NCBI GenBank assembly: GCA_030278955.1
Contig: JAOANR010000001.1
Location: 38,265,708-38,329,707 of the forward strand
DNA from: Hygrophila difformis
Taxonomy: Eukaryota; Streptophyta; Magnoliopsida; Lamiales; Acanthaceae
Length of the DNA: 64,000 nt
Direction of reading: 5' to 3'
The first letter of the stretch is position 1. Every line of letters starts with the position of its first letter. A program made the translations under genes and the position numbers. The notes below the pieces were generated by a model. The model saw nothing but the letters and a program-made list of their open reading frames with translations, did no database searches and was not told where the DNA came from. Of the stretch, positions 10,928-22,937 are shown piece by piece.

Positions 10928-11233
10928 GCAGTTATGGGGACATAACTGTAATCTTAAGGGGGGAGGATGTAACAACCCGAATATTATGTATCCCAAATCA
11001 ATAAATAAACAAATTCAAAATTGTTTTGAACTACGTAATGACTTGATCCCTTCATAGGGTACGTAGGCAACTTGGAAATTTCAATTCTGGGTGCAGTCAC
11101 ACAATAAGTCAAACAATAATACACAATAACACAATAACACAAAAGCGAAATGAACGATAGAACCTTAGTTCTAAGCTCGCGAAAGGGTAACACGCAACTT
11201 CGAGGACGAAGTTGATTATTAAGGGGGGTAGAC
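10928..11233 (+). mobile_element. Pol-end remnant, two purine tracts and relic LTR start (module B1)
   Basis: After gag comes the palindrome CAGTTATG...CATAACTG. A purine tract AAGGGGGGAGGA (10956-10967) leads to TGTAACAACCC (10968), an LTR-like start of 266 bp that includes GACTTGATCCCTTCATAGG. A second unit with CTTCGAGGACGAAGTTGATT and tract AAGGGGGGTAGAC (11221-11233) comes directly before the LTR at 11234. So two purine-tract/LTR-start units stand in series. Confidence 0.8.
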
Positions 11234-13922
11234 TGTAATACCCGAGATTTTTATCGGCGTCCAAAGGAATAAAATTAGTTTCTTAATTCGATCAAGGTCG
11301 AAATATATCCAAGAGGAAGAAAATAATTTATCACAACAAATTATTGCTCGGAAATGAAACGCCGATAGATTCAAAAATTCAAAATGTAATAAAAGAGGGA
11401 AAGGAAGCCCAAAGACATTCCATGAATCGAGTCAAAAGAATTGGAATTAAATTCAAGAAAGAAAAGAATTTTAATTCCAAGAACCGTGAAGTCGAAAATG
11501 ATTTAAATAAATAAATCATTGCACGGGAATCGAAAGACGACGATTTGGAAGCCGACGAATCCAAAACCGACGGACTTAAGATTTCAAATATGAAATCAAT
11601 TTAAGTCGGAATAAATTTAGGATAGGAATCATAATCCGAGAATGACCCGGAAAATTGAGCCCGAAAACGTGGAAGGATAGAAGTCCGAAAGAGAGGAGGA
11701 AAAGACCCGACGCATCGCACGACCCTGTCCAGACCGCAGTCAAGACTGGTGCCGCGCGCTACCGCGCCAACCCCGCGGACCAGCACTGAATACGGCAGAT
11801 CACGCGATCATGGCGATTTCTTGCCAAAATTTGGACCCCTGATTAAGGTAAGTCAATCTTGGACGGGGGAAAGGCATTTAGGTCGAGATAGGGCCGACAT
11901 CCCACTCATTCATCAGCCTCTCAAACCCCTCTTCACCCCAAAACTCTCCCAAAACCTAAAACACAAAGTTCCGACCTTCCGACGACTTTCCGACGAATTT
12001 CCGGCAACTAAATCCGAGCAAGGAGGACATGGAGAGGGAGATTTCAGTCCCTAGATAGTGGTAAGATGAAGTCTTGAATGTCGTTTGATAGTTTTTATTG
12101 GATTTAGATTCTAACTTCGGTTTTTATTCTCAAAAACACAAATCGGAGCCAAAGGAAGAGGAAATCGGGTTGAGGAGATCCGTTCGTAGCCATCTGTCGA
12201 TTCCGAATGACCCGGAGACATCCTTTATCACACCCACTGTAAGTTGATACCTTTCATATCAATACAGGTGGTTTAGGTGCGTCCGAATTAGTGACATTGT
12301 AACGAAACGTAAAAATCAAACCCTAAAACCCCAACTCGCGCATTTTCTGAAATCCGTTCAAAACCCTTATTTCGAGAGTTCAAACCAAAAAACTCATAAC
12401 TAGAATTTTGATCCTAACACCTTAAGAAATGTTGTGTAAAACTTTTAGAGATTTTCATCAACGTTTGCTACCCCAAATCGCATCGGACATAATCTGCGTT
12501 TTCAAAGTTTTTCGAAAAACTGACAGTACATGTGTACGAACTTGATGAGCATGTTTCTACTATTTCTACTCCGAACTAATCTTTCTGATGTAAACAAATG
12601 TTGTAGATAAACATGTCTAGTATATGTCCACAAAATTTCAGAATTTTTAGAGTCCATTTGATATGTCAAAGAGTTGAATTTTTGAACTGTGTCAAAACTG
12701 AATCCGGACAGCACACTGTTTGTGTAGTAAACTCGATTTTTGACATGATTCATCACCTTATTTCGAAATTGTTAAAACACGAAAGTTGTTCGTTACGGTG
12801 TTTTTGATATACTTTAAAAATTTCAGATTTTTCGGACTTGAATTGAATTTTTAAATTAAAAAGGCGTAAACTGTGACAACCATCGATTTTGAATTTGTGA
12901 GATTTTGAAATTTCTAAATAAACGATCGAAACCTTGATATACGATAAAGCTATATTTCAAAAATTCCCATTACACTAAAGGTAAAATGATACCGGTTACC
13001 TATGTAGGGGGTGAGTGCTCTGCAGGAAGCCCCTAGCTTTCCGCTTCATTCCTAAATGGACGAGAGCGAATGTTATGAGAAACTATGCCAAAACGGCAAT
13101 GTATTTGGGCCTACACCCTCGGGAGTATCCGTATGGGTTTCCCGAGGCTCCGGAGTGTTACTGGGTATGGCGGATTGGCTGCGGCCGCTGGCACGCCGGC
13201 TAAACGAAACTTACTAAATTGGCTGAGGCCGAAGGATTGCCGACTAAATGAAACTTACTAAATTGGCTGAGGCCGCCGGATCACCGGCTAAATGAAACTT
13301 ATTAAATTGGCTGAGGCTGACGGATCGCCGGCTAAATGAAACTTACTCATGCTATTTAATATGTATTGTTTTAAAATTATGCCTATGCCTTAAATTCTCA
13401 TTTTTAAATTTAATTTGGCTATGAGAATATGTGTATTAAATTATTGTCTATTAACTAGTCAAATTACATGTTTTTAATATGCATGCTTAAAAATGAGTTT
13501 TTAATTATAAAAATTTTAAAACCCCTTTATTGCTATGTTAGGGATTGACTTACTCAATATTCTTTAATACTGATAAACGTTGCTTCTTATTTTTCTATGA
13601 CAGAGTATGAAGCATGAGCATACATCCGAGGGGATTTATTCTGGACATAAAATTAATTTCTGCATGAGACTGCATACGGGCCTGTTAACCCGTGTTTTGG
13701 CCATGTCGGCCCTTATATTTTATTTCTGCTGCACAACTTATATTTCCGCTGCGTATATGTATGATTATTATTTTAAATACAAGTACTTCCGAAGTTGGTT
13801 GTTTTAAATTATTTTATACCCTTTGCCTTGCATCTTTCAAGTGAGCTCGAATGAAGTCGTGTCTTGCTTGGGAGGTGTGGCGGTGGCATCCCGGCCTGGG
13901 TTATCAAATCCGGGTTGTTACA
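11234..13922 (+). mobile_element. Middle LTR of composite element A (A3)
   Basis: It starts TGTAATACCCGAG directly after a purine tract and ends GGGTTGTTACA, 2,689 bp. The donor is at 12239 and the acceptor at 13602-13603, with hairpin 13554-13572. The array at 13177-13345 has about four CCGG units. No PBS follows; the sequence jumps to the last bases before a gag start. Confidence 0.85.
12239..13603 (+). other. Predicted LTR leader intron, A3
   Basis: GTAAGTT at 12239; TACTGATAA at 13568-13576; T-rich tract; GACAG|AGT at 13602-13603; span 1,365 nt. Confidence 0.5.
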
Positions 13923-13946
13923 CAAATCCTTGTACGTTGTGACAGA

Positions 13947-14597
13947 ATGGCACCTAGAGGAAGACCTAGCAATCCACCCATCCCACCCAACACCAACAAA
14001 GAGCCACGACAACCCAACATACCAGTACAAGACGTTAGTGCACCCAATCAAGGAGGACAAGTAGCCTCCATACCCAAGAACTTAAGTGACCGCTTGAGAA
14101 CTATAGTGGAAGCTTTGGTTGCATTGGGAAATGCACTAATCAACCAAGGGAAGGGCAAGAGGAAACAGGACCACGGAACCGATAATTATTCAGGAAGGAA
14201 CCATATTCGGGGAGGCCCGAATAGACCACCTCAAGGCAACAATAGGGGAAACAACGGGATAGTCTTCAATCATCGTGACCATGTACCATGCTGCCCAAGG
14301 TGTAACAAACCACACATGGCGAGGGGATGCCCTAAACCTGGCACGTGCTATTGATGCGGTCGACAAGGTGACCGACTGCGTGAATGTCGGACTCGGATGG
14401 AGAACATTGACAAGCGAGAAGATTTGAAAAGGTTGGATTTGGTGAACGCTCAGCAAGGAAATCAAGGAGGAACTGTAGGACGATTGGACGACGACGATCG
14501 AGTCAACTTACCAGCTCAATGTGAAGGGGGGGTCGAAGGTAACGATACCCGGACCTTCCCGAGAATAACGTATAGGCAGTTATGGGGACATAACTGA
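13947..14597 (+). pseudogene. gag: Internally deleted gag remnant, element A
   Basis: It starts MAPRGRPSNPP like other gag copies. It keeps the N-terminal LRTIVEALVALGNA segment, then jumps to the basic linker before the zinc knuckles, so the whole Gag core is lost while the frame is kept. The first knuckle, CPRCNKPHMARGC, is intact. The next one is cut by TGA at 14353-14355 in place of an Arg-type codon; the same frame then reads on to 14597. The last about 50 bases resemble the end of the chromodomain coding region (see 50584-50813) in another frame. A small, broken derivative. Confidence 0.82.
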
Positions 14598-14931
14598 AGT
14601 CCTAAGGGGGAGAGGATGTAATACCCCGTAATAATGCATAGACATTTATTTTTGTGCCCGACTCAAATATTTTGTATCCCGAATAAACAAATTCAAAGTT
14701 GTTTTGAAATACGTAATGACTTGATCCATTCACAGGGTACGTAGGCAACTTGGAAATATCAATTCTAAAGTTCAGTCATAATTGAAAAAAAATTCAAATT
14801 GTTATCTCATAATTCTTGATATAAAAAAAGAAATGGATACTAGGAGTAGAAATCATGCGACCCTAGTTACTAGCTCGTGAGAAGCTAACACCCAACTTCG
14901 AGGACGAAGTTAATTCTTAAGGGGGTTAGAC
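14598..14931 (+). mobile_element. Purine tracts and relic LTR start (module B2)
   Basis: Purine tract AAGGGGGAGAGGA (14604-14616), then TGTAATACCCCG (14617). The module is 315 bp and includes CTTGATCCATTCACAGGG, ending in CTTCGAGGACGAAGTTAATT and the tract AAGGGGGTTAGAC (14919-14931) before the LTR at 14932. Same build as 10956-11233. Confidence 0.8.
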
Positions 14932-15105
14932 TGTAATACCCGAGATCTTTATCGGCGTCCAAAGGAATAAAATTTATTTCTTGATCCGATCAAGGCCGAA
15001 ATATATCCAAGAAGAAGAAAATAATTCATTTTTGCTCGAAAATGAATTATCGATAAATTCAAAATGGAATAAAAGAGAGAATGGAAGCCCGAAGATATTA
15101 CATGG

Positions 15106-18100
15106 ATTAATCCCAAAAGAATTGGAATTAAATTCAAGAAGGAAAAGAATTTTAATTCCAAGAACCCATAAAGTCGGAGATAATTTAATTAGATAAATTG
15201 TTGCACGGGAGCCAAAAGACGAAGAATTAGAAGCCGACAAATCCGAACCCGACGGACTTAAGATTTCAAACACGAAATCAATCTCAAGTCGAAATAGATT
15301 TAAGATAGGAATCGTGAACCGAGAATGACCCGAAAAAATCGAGCCCGAAAATGTAGGAGGATAGAAACCCGAAAGAGAGGAGAAAAGGCCCGACGGGATC
15401 GCACGGCCCAGTCTGGACGCACGACCCAGACCAGGCCACGCGCCCTCCGCGCGATATTGGGCAAACACCGCGCCAACCCCGCGCCAAGCAGCAGACAGCT
15501 TCCAACTTGCGCGATTTCGACGATTTCTTGCCAAAATTTGCGACCCCGACTATCGAAACTCGATTTCAGTCAAGGGAAAGGCTTTAGGGTGAGATTGGAT
15601 GATCCCCAACCCCATTCATCAGCCTTTCAAACCCCTTGTCCTCCCCAAACTCTCCCAAAACTGAATATACAAAGTTCTTACCTTCCGACGAGTTTCCGAC
15701 AACCAACGCCGACCTAAGAGGTGTCTAGATCAAGGATTTCAGACCTTGGATTGTTGGTAAGGGTTAGATTAGGATTCTCTATCATTTTTAATCATAAATC
15801 GTCGTTCTAACTCACGGATTTTTACTTGTAAACTCGTTCGTGGCCGAAGGAGAAGGAGAACGTGTGCGTAGATCCGTTCGTGGTGATTTTGGACGACTCG
15901 ATCGACCCTAGGACGACCAAGAACTCTATTACAGTAAGTTGACTCCTTTCATATCAATACGGGTGCTTTAGGGGCGTCCGAATTAGTGACTTTGTAATGA
16001 AACGTAAAAATCAAACCCTAAAACGCCAACTCCCGCGTTTTCTGAAATCCATTTAGAACCCCTATTTCGAGAGTTCAAACCGAAAAACTCAAAACTAGAA
16101 TTTTGATCCTAACACCTTAAGCTATGTTTCGTAAAAATTTCAGAGATTTTCATCAACATTTACTACCTCAAATCGCGTCGAACATAAACTGTATTTTCAA
16201 ACATTTTCGAAAAGATGACAGCATATGTGTCCGAACTTGATGAGCATGTTTCTATGATTTCTAGTCCGAATTAATCTTTGCAATGTAAAGAAAATTTGTA
16301 GATAATCATTTCTAGTATGTGTCCACAAAATTTCAGTATTTTTGGGTTCATTTGATATGTCAAAAAGTCGAATTGCTGATCTGTGTCAAAACTGAATCCT
16401 GACAGTACATTGGTTGTGTAGTAAACTCGATTTTTCACATGTTTCCTCACCTTATTTCGAAATCGTTAAAACACGAAAGTTGTTCGTTAGGGTGTGTTTG
16501 ATATACTTAAAGTTTCAGAATAATCGGCCTTAAAATGAATTTTTAAATTAAAAAGGCGTGAACTGTGACAACGAACGGCTTTAAATCTGTGAGATTTTGA
16601 AATTTCGAAACAAACGATCGGAACCTTGAAATAAGATAAAGTATATTTTCAAAAATCCCGTTACACTAAGTTGAAACGATATCAGATACTTAGGTAGGGG
16701 GTGAGCGCTCTGCAGGGTGCCCCTCTAGCCTTTTTCGGCGTGCCTATAATGGACGAAAGATACTTGATTGAAAAACTACGCCAAAACGGATTAATCCCAA
16801 AAAATTGGAATTAAATTCAAGAAGGAAAAGAATTTTAATTCCAAGAACCCATAAAGTCGGAGATAATTTAATTAGATAAATTGTTGCACGGGAGCCAAAA
16901 GACGAAGAATTAGAAGCCGACAAATCCGAACCCGACGGACTTAAGATTTCAAACACGAAATCAATCTCAAGTCGAAATAGATTTAAGATAGGAATCGTGA
17001 ACCGAGAATGACCCGAAAAAATCGAGCCCGAAAATGTAGGAGGATAGAAACCCGAAAGAGAGGAGAAAAGGCCCGATGGGATCGCGCGGCCCAGACCAGG
17101 CCGCGCGCCCTCCGCGCGGTATTGGGCAAACACAGCGCCAAATCCCGTGCCAAGCAGCAGACAGCTACCAACTTGCGCGATTTCGGCGATTTCTTGCCAA
17201 AATTTGCGACCTCGACTATGGAAACTCAATTTCAGTCAAGGGAAAGGCTTTAGGGTCGAGATTGGATGATCCCCAACCCCATTCATCAGCCTTTCAAACC
17301 CCTTGTCCTCCCCAAACTCTCCCAAAACTGAATATACAAAGTTCTTACCTTCCGACGAGTTTCCGGCAACCAACGTCAACCGAAGAGGTGTCTAGATCAA
17401 GGATTTAAGACCTTGGATTGTTGGTAAGGGTTATATTAGGATTCTCTATCGTTTTTAATCATAAATCATCGTTCTAACTATGGATTTTTACTTGTAAACT
17501 CGTTCGTGACCGAAGGAGAAGCAGAACGTGTGCGTAGATCCGTTCGTGGTGATTTTGGACGACTCGATCGACCCTAGGACGACCAAGAATCTATTACAGT
17601 AAGTTGACTCCTTTCATATCAATACGGGTGGTTTAGGGGCGTCCGAATTAGTGACTTTGTAACGAAACGTAAAAATCGAACCCTAAAACTCCAACTCACG
17701 CGTTTTCTGAAATCCGTTTAGAACCCCTATTTCGAGAGTTCAAACCGAAACACTTAAAACTAGAATTTTGATCCTAACACCTTAAGCTATGTTTTGTAAA
17801 AATTTCAGAGATTTTCATCAACGTTTACTACCTCAAATCGCGTCGAACATAAACTGTATTTTCAAACGTTTTCGAAAAGCTGACAGCATATGTGTCCGAA
17901 CTTGAAGAGCATGTTTCTATGATTTCTATTCCGAATTAATCTTTGCTATGTAAAGAAAAGTTGTAGATAATCATGTCTAGCATGTGTCCACAAAATTTCA
18001 GAATTTTGGGAGTTCATTTGATATGTCAAAAAGTCGATTTGCTGATCCGTGTCAAAACTGAATCCTGACAGTACATTGGTTGTGTAGTAAACTCGATTTT

Positions 18101-21100
18101 TGACATGTTTCCTCACCTTATTTCAAAATCGTTAAAACACGAAAGTTGTTCGTTAGGGTGTTTTTGATATACTTAAAAATTTCAGAATAATCGGCCTTGA
18201 AATGAATTTTTAAATTAAAAAGGCGTAAACTGTGACAACGAACGACTTTAAATTTGTGAGATTTTGAAATTTCGAAACAAACGATCGAAACCTTGAAATA
18301 AGATAAAGTATATTTTCAAAAATCCCGTTACACTAAGTTGAAATGATATCGGATACTTAGGTAGGGGGTGAGCGCTCTGCAGGGTGCCCCTCTAGCCTTT
18401 TTCGGCGTGCCTATAATGGACGCAAGATACTTGATTGAAAAAATATGCCAAAACAGATTAATCGCAAAAGAATTGGAATTAAATTCAAGAAGGAAAAGAA
18501 TTTTAATTCCAAGAACCCATGAAGTCGGAGATAATTTAATTAGATAAATTGTTGCACATGAGCCAAAAGCCGACAAATCCGAAACCGATGGACTTAAGAT
18601 TTCAAACACGAAATCAATTTCAAGTCGAAATAGATTTAAGATAGGAATCGTGATCCAAGAATGACCCGGAAAAATCGAGCCCGGAAATGTAGGAAGATAG
18701 AAACCCGAAAGAGAGGAGAAAAGGCCCGACGGGATCGCACGGCCCAGTCCGGACGCACGGCCCAGACCAGGCCGCGCGCCCTCCGTGCAGTATTGGGCAA
18801 ACACCGCACCAACCCCGCGCCAAGCAGCAGACAGCTACCATCTTGCACGATTTCGGCGATTTCTTGCCAAAATTTGCGATCCCGACTATGGAAACTCAAT
18901 TTCAGTCGAGGGAAAGGCTTCAGGGTCGAGATTGGATGATCCCCAACCCCATTCATCAGTCTTTCAAACCCCTTGTCCTCCCCAAACTCTCCCAAAACTG
19001 AATATACAAAGTTCTTACCTTCTGACGACTTTCCGACGAGTTTCCGGCAACCAACGTCGACCAAAGAGGTGTCTAGATCAAGGATTTCAGACCTTGGATT
19101 GTTGGTAAGGGTTAGATTAGGATTCTCTATCGTTTTTAATCATAAATCATCGTTCTAACTCACGGATTTTTACTTGTAAACTCGTTCGTGGCCGAAGGAG
19201 AAGGAGAACGTGTGCGTAGATCCGTTCGTGGTGATTTTGGATGACTCGATCGACCCTAGGATGACCAAGAACTCTATTACAGTAAGTTGACTCCTTTCAT
19301 ATCAATACGGGTGGTTTAGGGGCGTCCGAATTAGTGACTTTGTAACGAAACCTAAAAATCGAACCCTAAAACTCCAACTCGCGCGTTTTTTGAAATCCGT
19401 TTAGAACCCCTATTTTGAGAGTTCAAACCGTAAAGCTCAAAATTAGAATTTTGATCCTAACACCTTAAGCTACGTTGTGTAAAAATTTCAGAGATTTTCA
19501 TCGATGTTTACTATCTCAAATCGCGTCGAACATAAGCTATATTTTCAAACGTTTTCGAAAAGCTGACAGCATATGTGTCCGAACTTGATGAGCATGTTTC
19601 TATGATTTCTAGTCCGAATTAATCTTTGCAAAATTTCAGAATTTTTGGAGTCCATTTGATATGTCAATAAGTCGAATTGCTGATCTGTGTCAAAACTGAA
19701 TCCTGACAGTACATTGGTTGTGTAGTAAACTCGATTGTTGACATGATTCCTCACCTTATTTCGAAATCGTTAAAACACGAAAGTTGTTCGTTAGGGTGTT
19801 TTTGATATACTGTAAAAATTTCAAAATAATCGGCCTTGAAATGAATTTTTAAATTAAAAATGCGTAAACTGTGACAACGAACGTCTTTAAATTTGTGAGA
19901 TTTTGAAATTTCGAAACAAACGATGGAAACCTTGAAATACGATAAAGTATATTTTTAAAAATCCCGTTACACTAAGTTGAAATGATATCGGATACTTAGG
20001 TAGGGGGTGAGCGCTCTGCAGGGTGCCCCTCTAGCCTTTTTTCGGCGTGCCTATAATGGACGCAAGATACTTGATTGAAAAACTACGCCAAAACGGATTA
20101 ATCCCAAAAGAATTGGAATTAAATTCAAGAAGGAAAATAATTTTAATTCCAAGAACCCATGAAGTCGGAGATAATTTAGTTAGATAAATTGTTGCACGGG
20201 AGCCAAAAGACTATGAATTAGAAGCCGACAAATCCGAAACCGACGGACTTAAGATTTCAAACACGAAATCAATTTCAAGACGAAATAGATTTAAGATAGG
20301 AATCGTGATCCGAGAATGACACGGAAAAATCGAGCCCGAAAATGTAGGAGGATAAAAACTCGAAAGAGAGGAGAAAATGCCCGACGGAATCGCACGGCCC
20401 AGTCCGGACGCACGGCCCAGACCAGGCCACGCGCCCTCCGCGCGGTATTGGGCAAACACCGCGCCAAGCAGCAGACAGCTGCCAACTTGCGCGATTTCGG
20501 CGATTTCTTGCCAAAATTTGCAACCCCGACTATGGAAACCCAATTTAAGTCAAGGGAAAGGCTTTAGGGTCGAGATTGGATGATCCCCAACCCCATTCAT
20601 CAGCCTATCAAACCCCTTGTCCTCCCCAAACTCTCCCAAAATCGAATATACAAAGTTCTTACCTTCCGACGAGTTTCCGGCAACCAACGTCGACCGAAGA
20701 GGTGTCCAGATCAAGGATTTCAGACCTTGGATTGTTGGTAAGGGTTAGATTAGGATTCTCTATCATTTTTAATCATAAATCATCGTTCTAACTCACGGAT
20801 TTTTACTTGTAAACGCGTTCGTGGCCGAAGGAGAAGGAGAACATGTGCGTAGATCCGTTCGTGGTGATTTTGGACGACTCGATCGACCCTAGGATGACCA
20901 AGAACTCTATTACAGTAAGTTGACTCCTTTCATATCAATACGGGTGGTTTAGGGGCGTCCGAATTAGTGACTTTGTAACGAAACGTAAAAATCGAACCCT
21001 AAAACTCCAACTCGCGCGTTTTCTGAAATCCGTTTAAAACCCCTATTTCGAGAGTTCAAACCGAGAAACTCAAAACTAGAATTTTGATCCTAACACCTGA

Positions 21101-21772
21101 AGCTATGCTGTGTAAAAATTTCAGAGATTTTCATCAACGTTTACTACCTCAAATTGCGTCAAACATAAACTATATTTTCAAACGTTTTCAAAAAACTGAC
21201 AGCATGTGTGTTCGAACTTGATGAGCATGTTTCTATGATTTCTACTCCGAACTAATCTTTGTGATGTAAACAAAAGTTGTAGATAATTATGTCTAGTATA
21301 TGTCTCCAAAATTTCAGAATTTTTGGAGCCGATTTGTTATGTCAAAAAGTCGAATTTTCGAACTGTGTCAAAACTGAATCCGGACAGCTCACTGCTTATG
21401 TAGTAAACTCGATTTTTTACATGTTTCCTCACTTATTTCGAAATCGTTAAAACACGAAATTTGTTCGTTACGGTGTTTTTGATATACTTTAAAAATTTCA
21501 GATTTTTCGGACTTGAATTTAATTTTTAAATTAAAAAGGCGTAAACTGTGACAACCATCGGTTTTGAATTTGTGAGATTTTGAAATTTCTAAATAAACGA
21601 TCGAAACCTTGATATACGATAAAGCTATATTTTCAAAAATTCCCATTACACTAAAGGTAAAATGATACCGGTTACCTATGTAGGGGGTGAGTGCTCTGCA
21701 GGAAGCCCCTAGCTTTCCGCTTCATGCCTAAATGGACGAGAGCGAATGTTATGAGAAACTATGCCAAAACGG
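15106..21772 (+). repeat. Four tandem copies of a 1.65-kb LTR segment
   Basis: Units begin with ATTAATCSC at 15106, 16790, 18457 and 20097, giving lengths of 1,684, 1,667, 1,640 and 1,676 bp. Each inner junction reads CCAAAACRG|ATTAAT. In the unrearranged LTR these two ends lie about 1.69 kb apart (3763 and 5458). A shared GG at the two ends is the only visible microhomology. The first three junctions share a variant right end (CCTATAATGGACG) that differs from the last unit. Confidence 0.9.
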
Positions 21773-22620
21773 CAATGTATTTGGGCCTACACTCTCGGGA
21801 GTATCCGTATGGGTTTCCCGAGGCTTCGGAGTGTTACTGGGTATGGCGGATACGACTGCGGCCGCCGGGCTACCGGCTAAACGAAAACTTACAAAACTGG
21901 TTGCGGCCGCCGGATCGCCGGGTAACTCATACTTACTAAATTGGCTGCGGCCGCCGGATCGCCGGGTAAACGAAACTTACTAAATTGGCTGAGGGCGCCG
22001 GATCGCCGGGTAAACGAAACTTACTAAATTGGCTGAGGCCGGCGGATCGCCGGCTAAACGAAAGTTACTAAATTCGCTGAGGCCGCCGGATCACCGGCTA
22101 AATGACACTCACTAAATTGGCTGCGGCCGCCGGATCGCCGGCTAAATGAAACTTACTAAATTGGCTGTGGCCGCCGGATCGCCGGCTAAACGAAAACTTA
22201 CGAAATTGGCTGGGGCCGCCGGATCGCCGGCTAAACGAAATATTGTTGAGATTGTGGAGTAACGGGGAAAAATTAAAAGACATTATCCTTATTTTAAATT
22301 ATGTTTTTACTCATGGAAAAATTTAAAGGTTTTTATCTTATTTTTAAATTATGCCTCTACTCATGCTATTCAATATGCCATGTTTTAAAATTATGCCTAT
22401 GCCTTAAATTATCATTTGTAAATTTGATTTGGCTATGAGAATATGTGTATTAAATTATTGTCTATTAATTAGTTAAATTACATGTTTTTAATATGCATGC
22501 TTAAAAATGAGTTTTTAATTATTAAAATTTTAAAAACCCCTTTATTGCTATGTTAGGGATTGTCTTACTCAATATTCTTTAATACTGATAAACATTGCTT
22601 TCAATTTTTCTATGACAAAG
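20915..22620 (+). other. Predicted LTR leader intron, A4
   Basis: The donor GTAAGTT is present in each tandem unit (15934, 17599, 19282, 20915). The only acceptor follows the last unit (TATGACAAAG at 22620, one base different from GACAGAG), with the hairpin at 22570-22587. Confidence 0.4.
21854..22240 (+). repeat. CCGGATCGCCGG minisatellite in LTR A4
   Basis: About nine units of the same type as at 5542-5840, with variants CCGGGTAA and CCGGCTAA. It is the longest array of this type in the window. Confidence 0.88.
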
Positions 22621-22937
22621 TATGAAGCACAAGCATACTTCCGGGGAATTTATTTTGGACATTAAATTATTTTCTGCATAAGACTGCATACGGGCCTGTT
22701 AACCCGTGTTTTGGCCATGTCGGCCCTTATATTTTATTTCCGCTGCACAATTTATATTTTCTGCTGCGTATATGTATGATTATTATTTTTAAATACAAGT
22801 ACTTCCGGACTTGGTTGTTTTAAATTATTTTATACCCTTAGCCTTGCATCTTTCAAGTGAGCTCGAATGAAGTCGTGTCTTTCTTGGGAGGTGTGGCGGT
22901 GGCATCCGGCCTGGGTTGTCAAATCCGGGGTGTTACA

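Larger units (their letters stand above)
3590..22937 (+). mobile_element. Composite LTR retrotransposon A (chromovirus-like, gag-only)
   Basis: The 19.3-kb unit is flanked by a perfect 5-bp duplication, CTAGC at 3585-3589 and 22938-22942. Its order is full LTR, PBS, leader, 3'-truncated LTR, leader, broken gag, purine tracts, LTR, second gag remnant, purine tracts, expanded LTR. One outer duplication around three successive LTR/internal blocks is what recombination between related elements would leave. No protease, reverse transcriptase or integrase core is present, so it cannot be autonomous. The Gag and PBS are of Ty3/gypsy type. Confidence 0.85.
14932..22937 (+). mobile_element. Expanded 8.0-kb 3' LTR of element A (A4)
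   Basis: It starts TGTAATACCCGAG after a purine tract and ends CCGGGGTGTTACA, followed by the CTAGC duplication. It is 8,006 bp against about 2.9 kb for A1. The extra length is a tandem array (15106-21772) of a piece running from ATTAATCCC near the LTR start to CCAAAACGG in its middle. The last unit runs on into normal LTR sequence. Confidence 0.88.

Noticed and set aside
13851..13946. An earlier ATG at 13851 for the second gag of A
   Set aside because: This upstream part lies in the end of LTR A3. The real gag start motif MAPRG begins at 13947, as in other copies.
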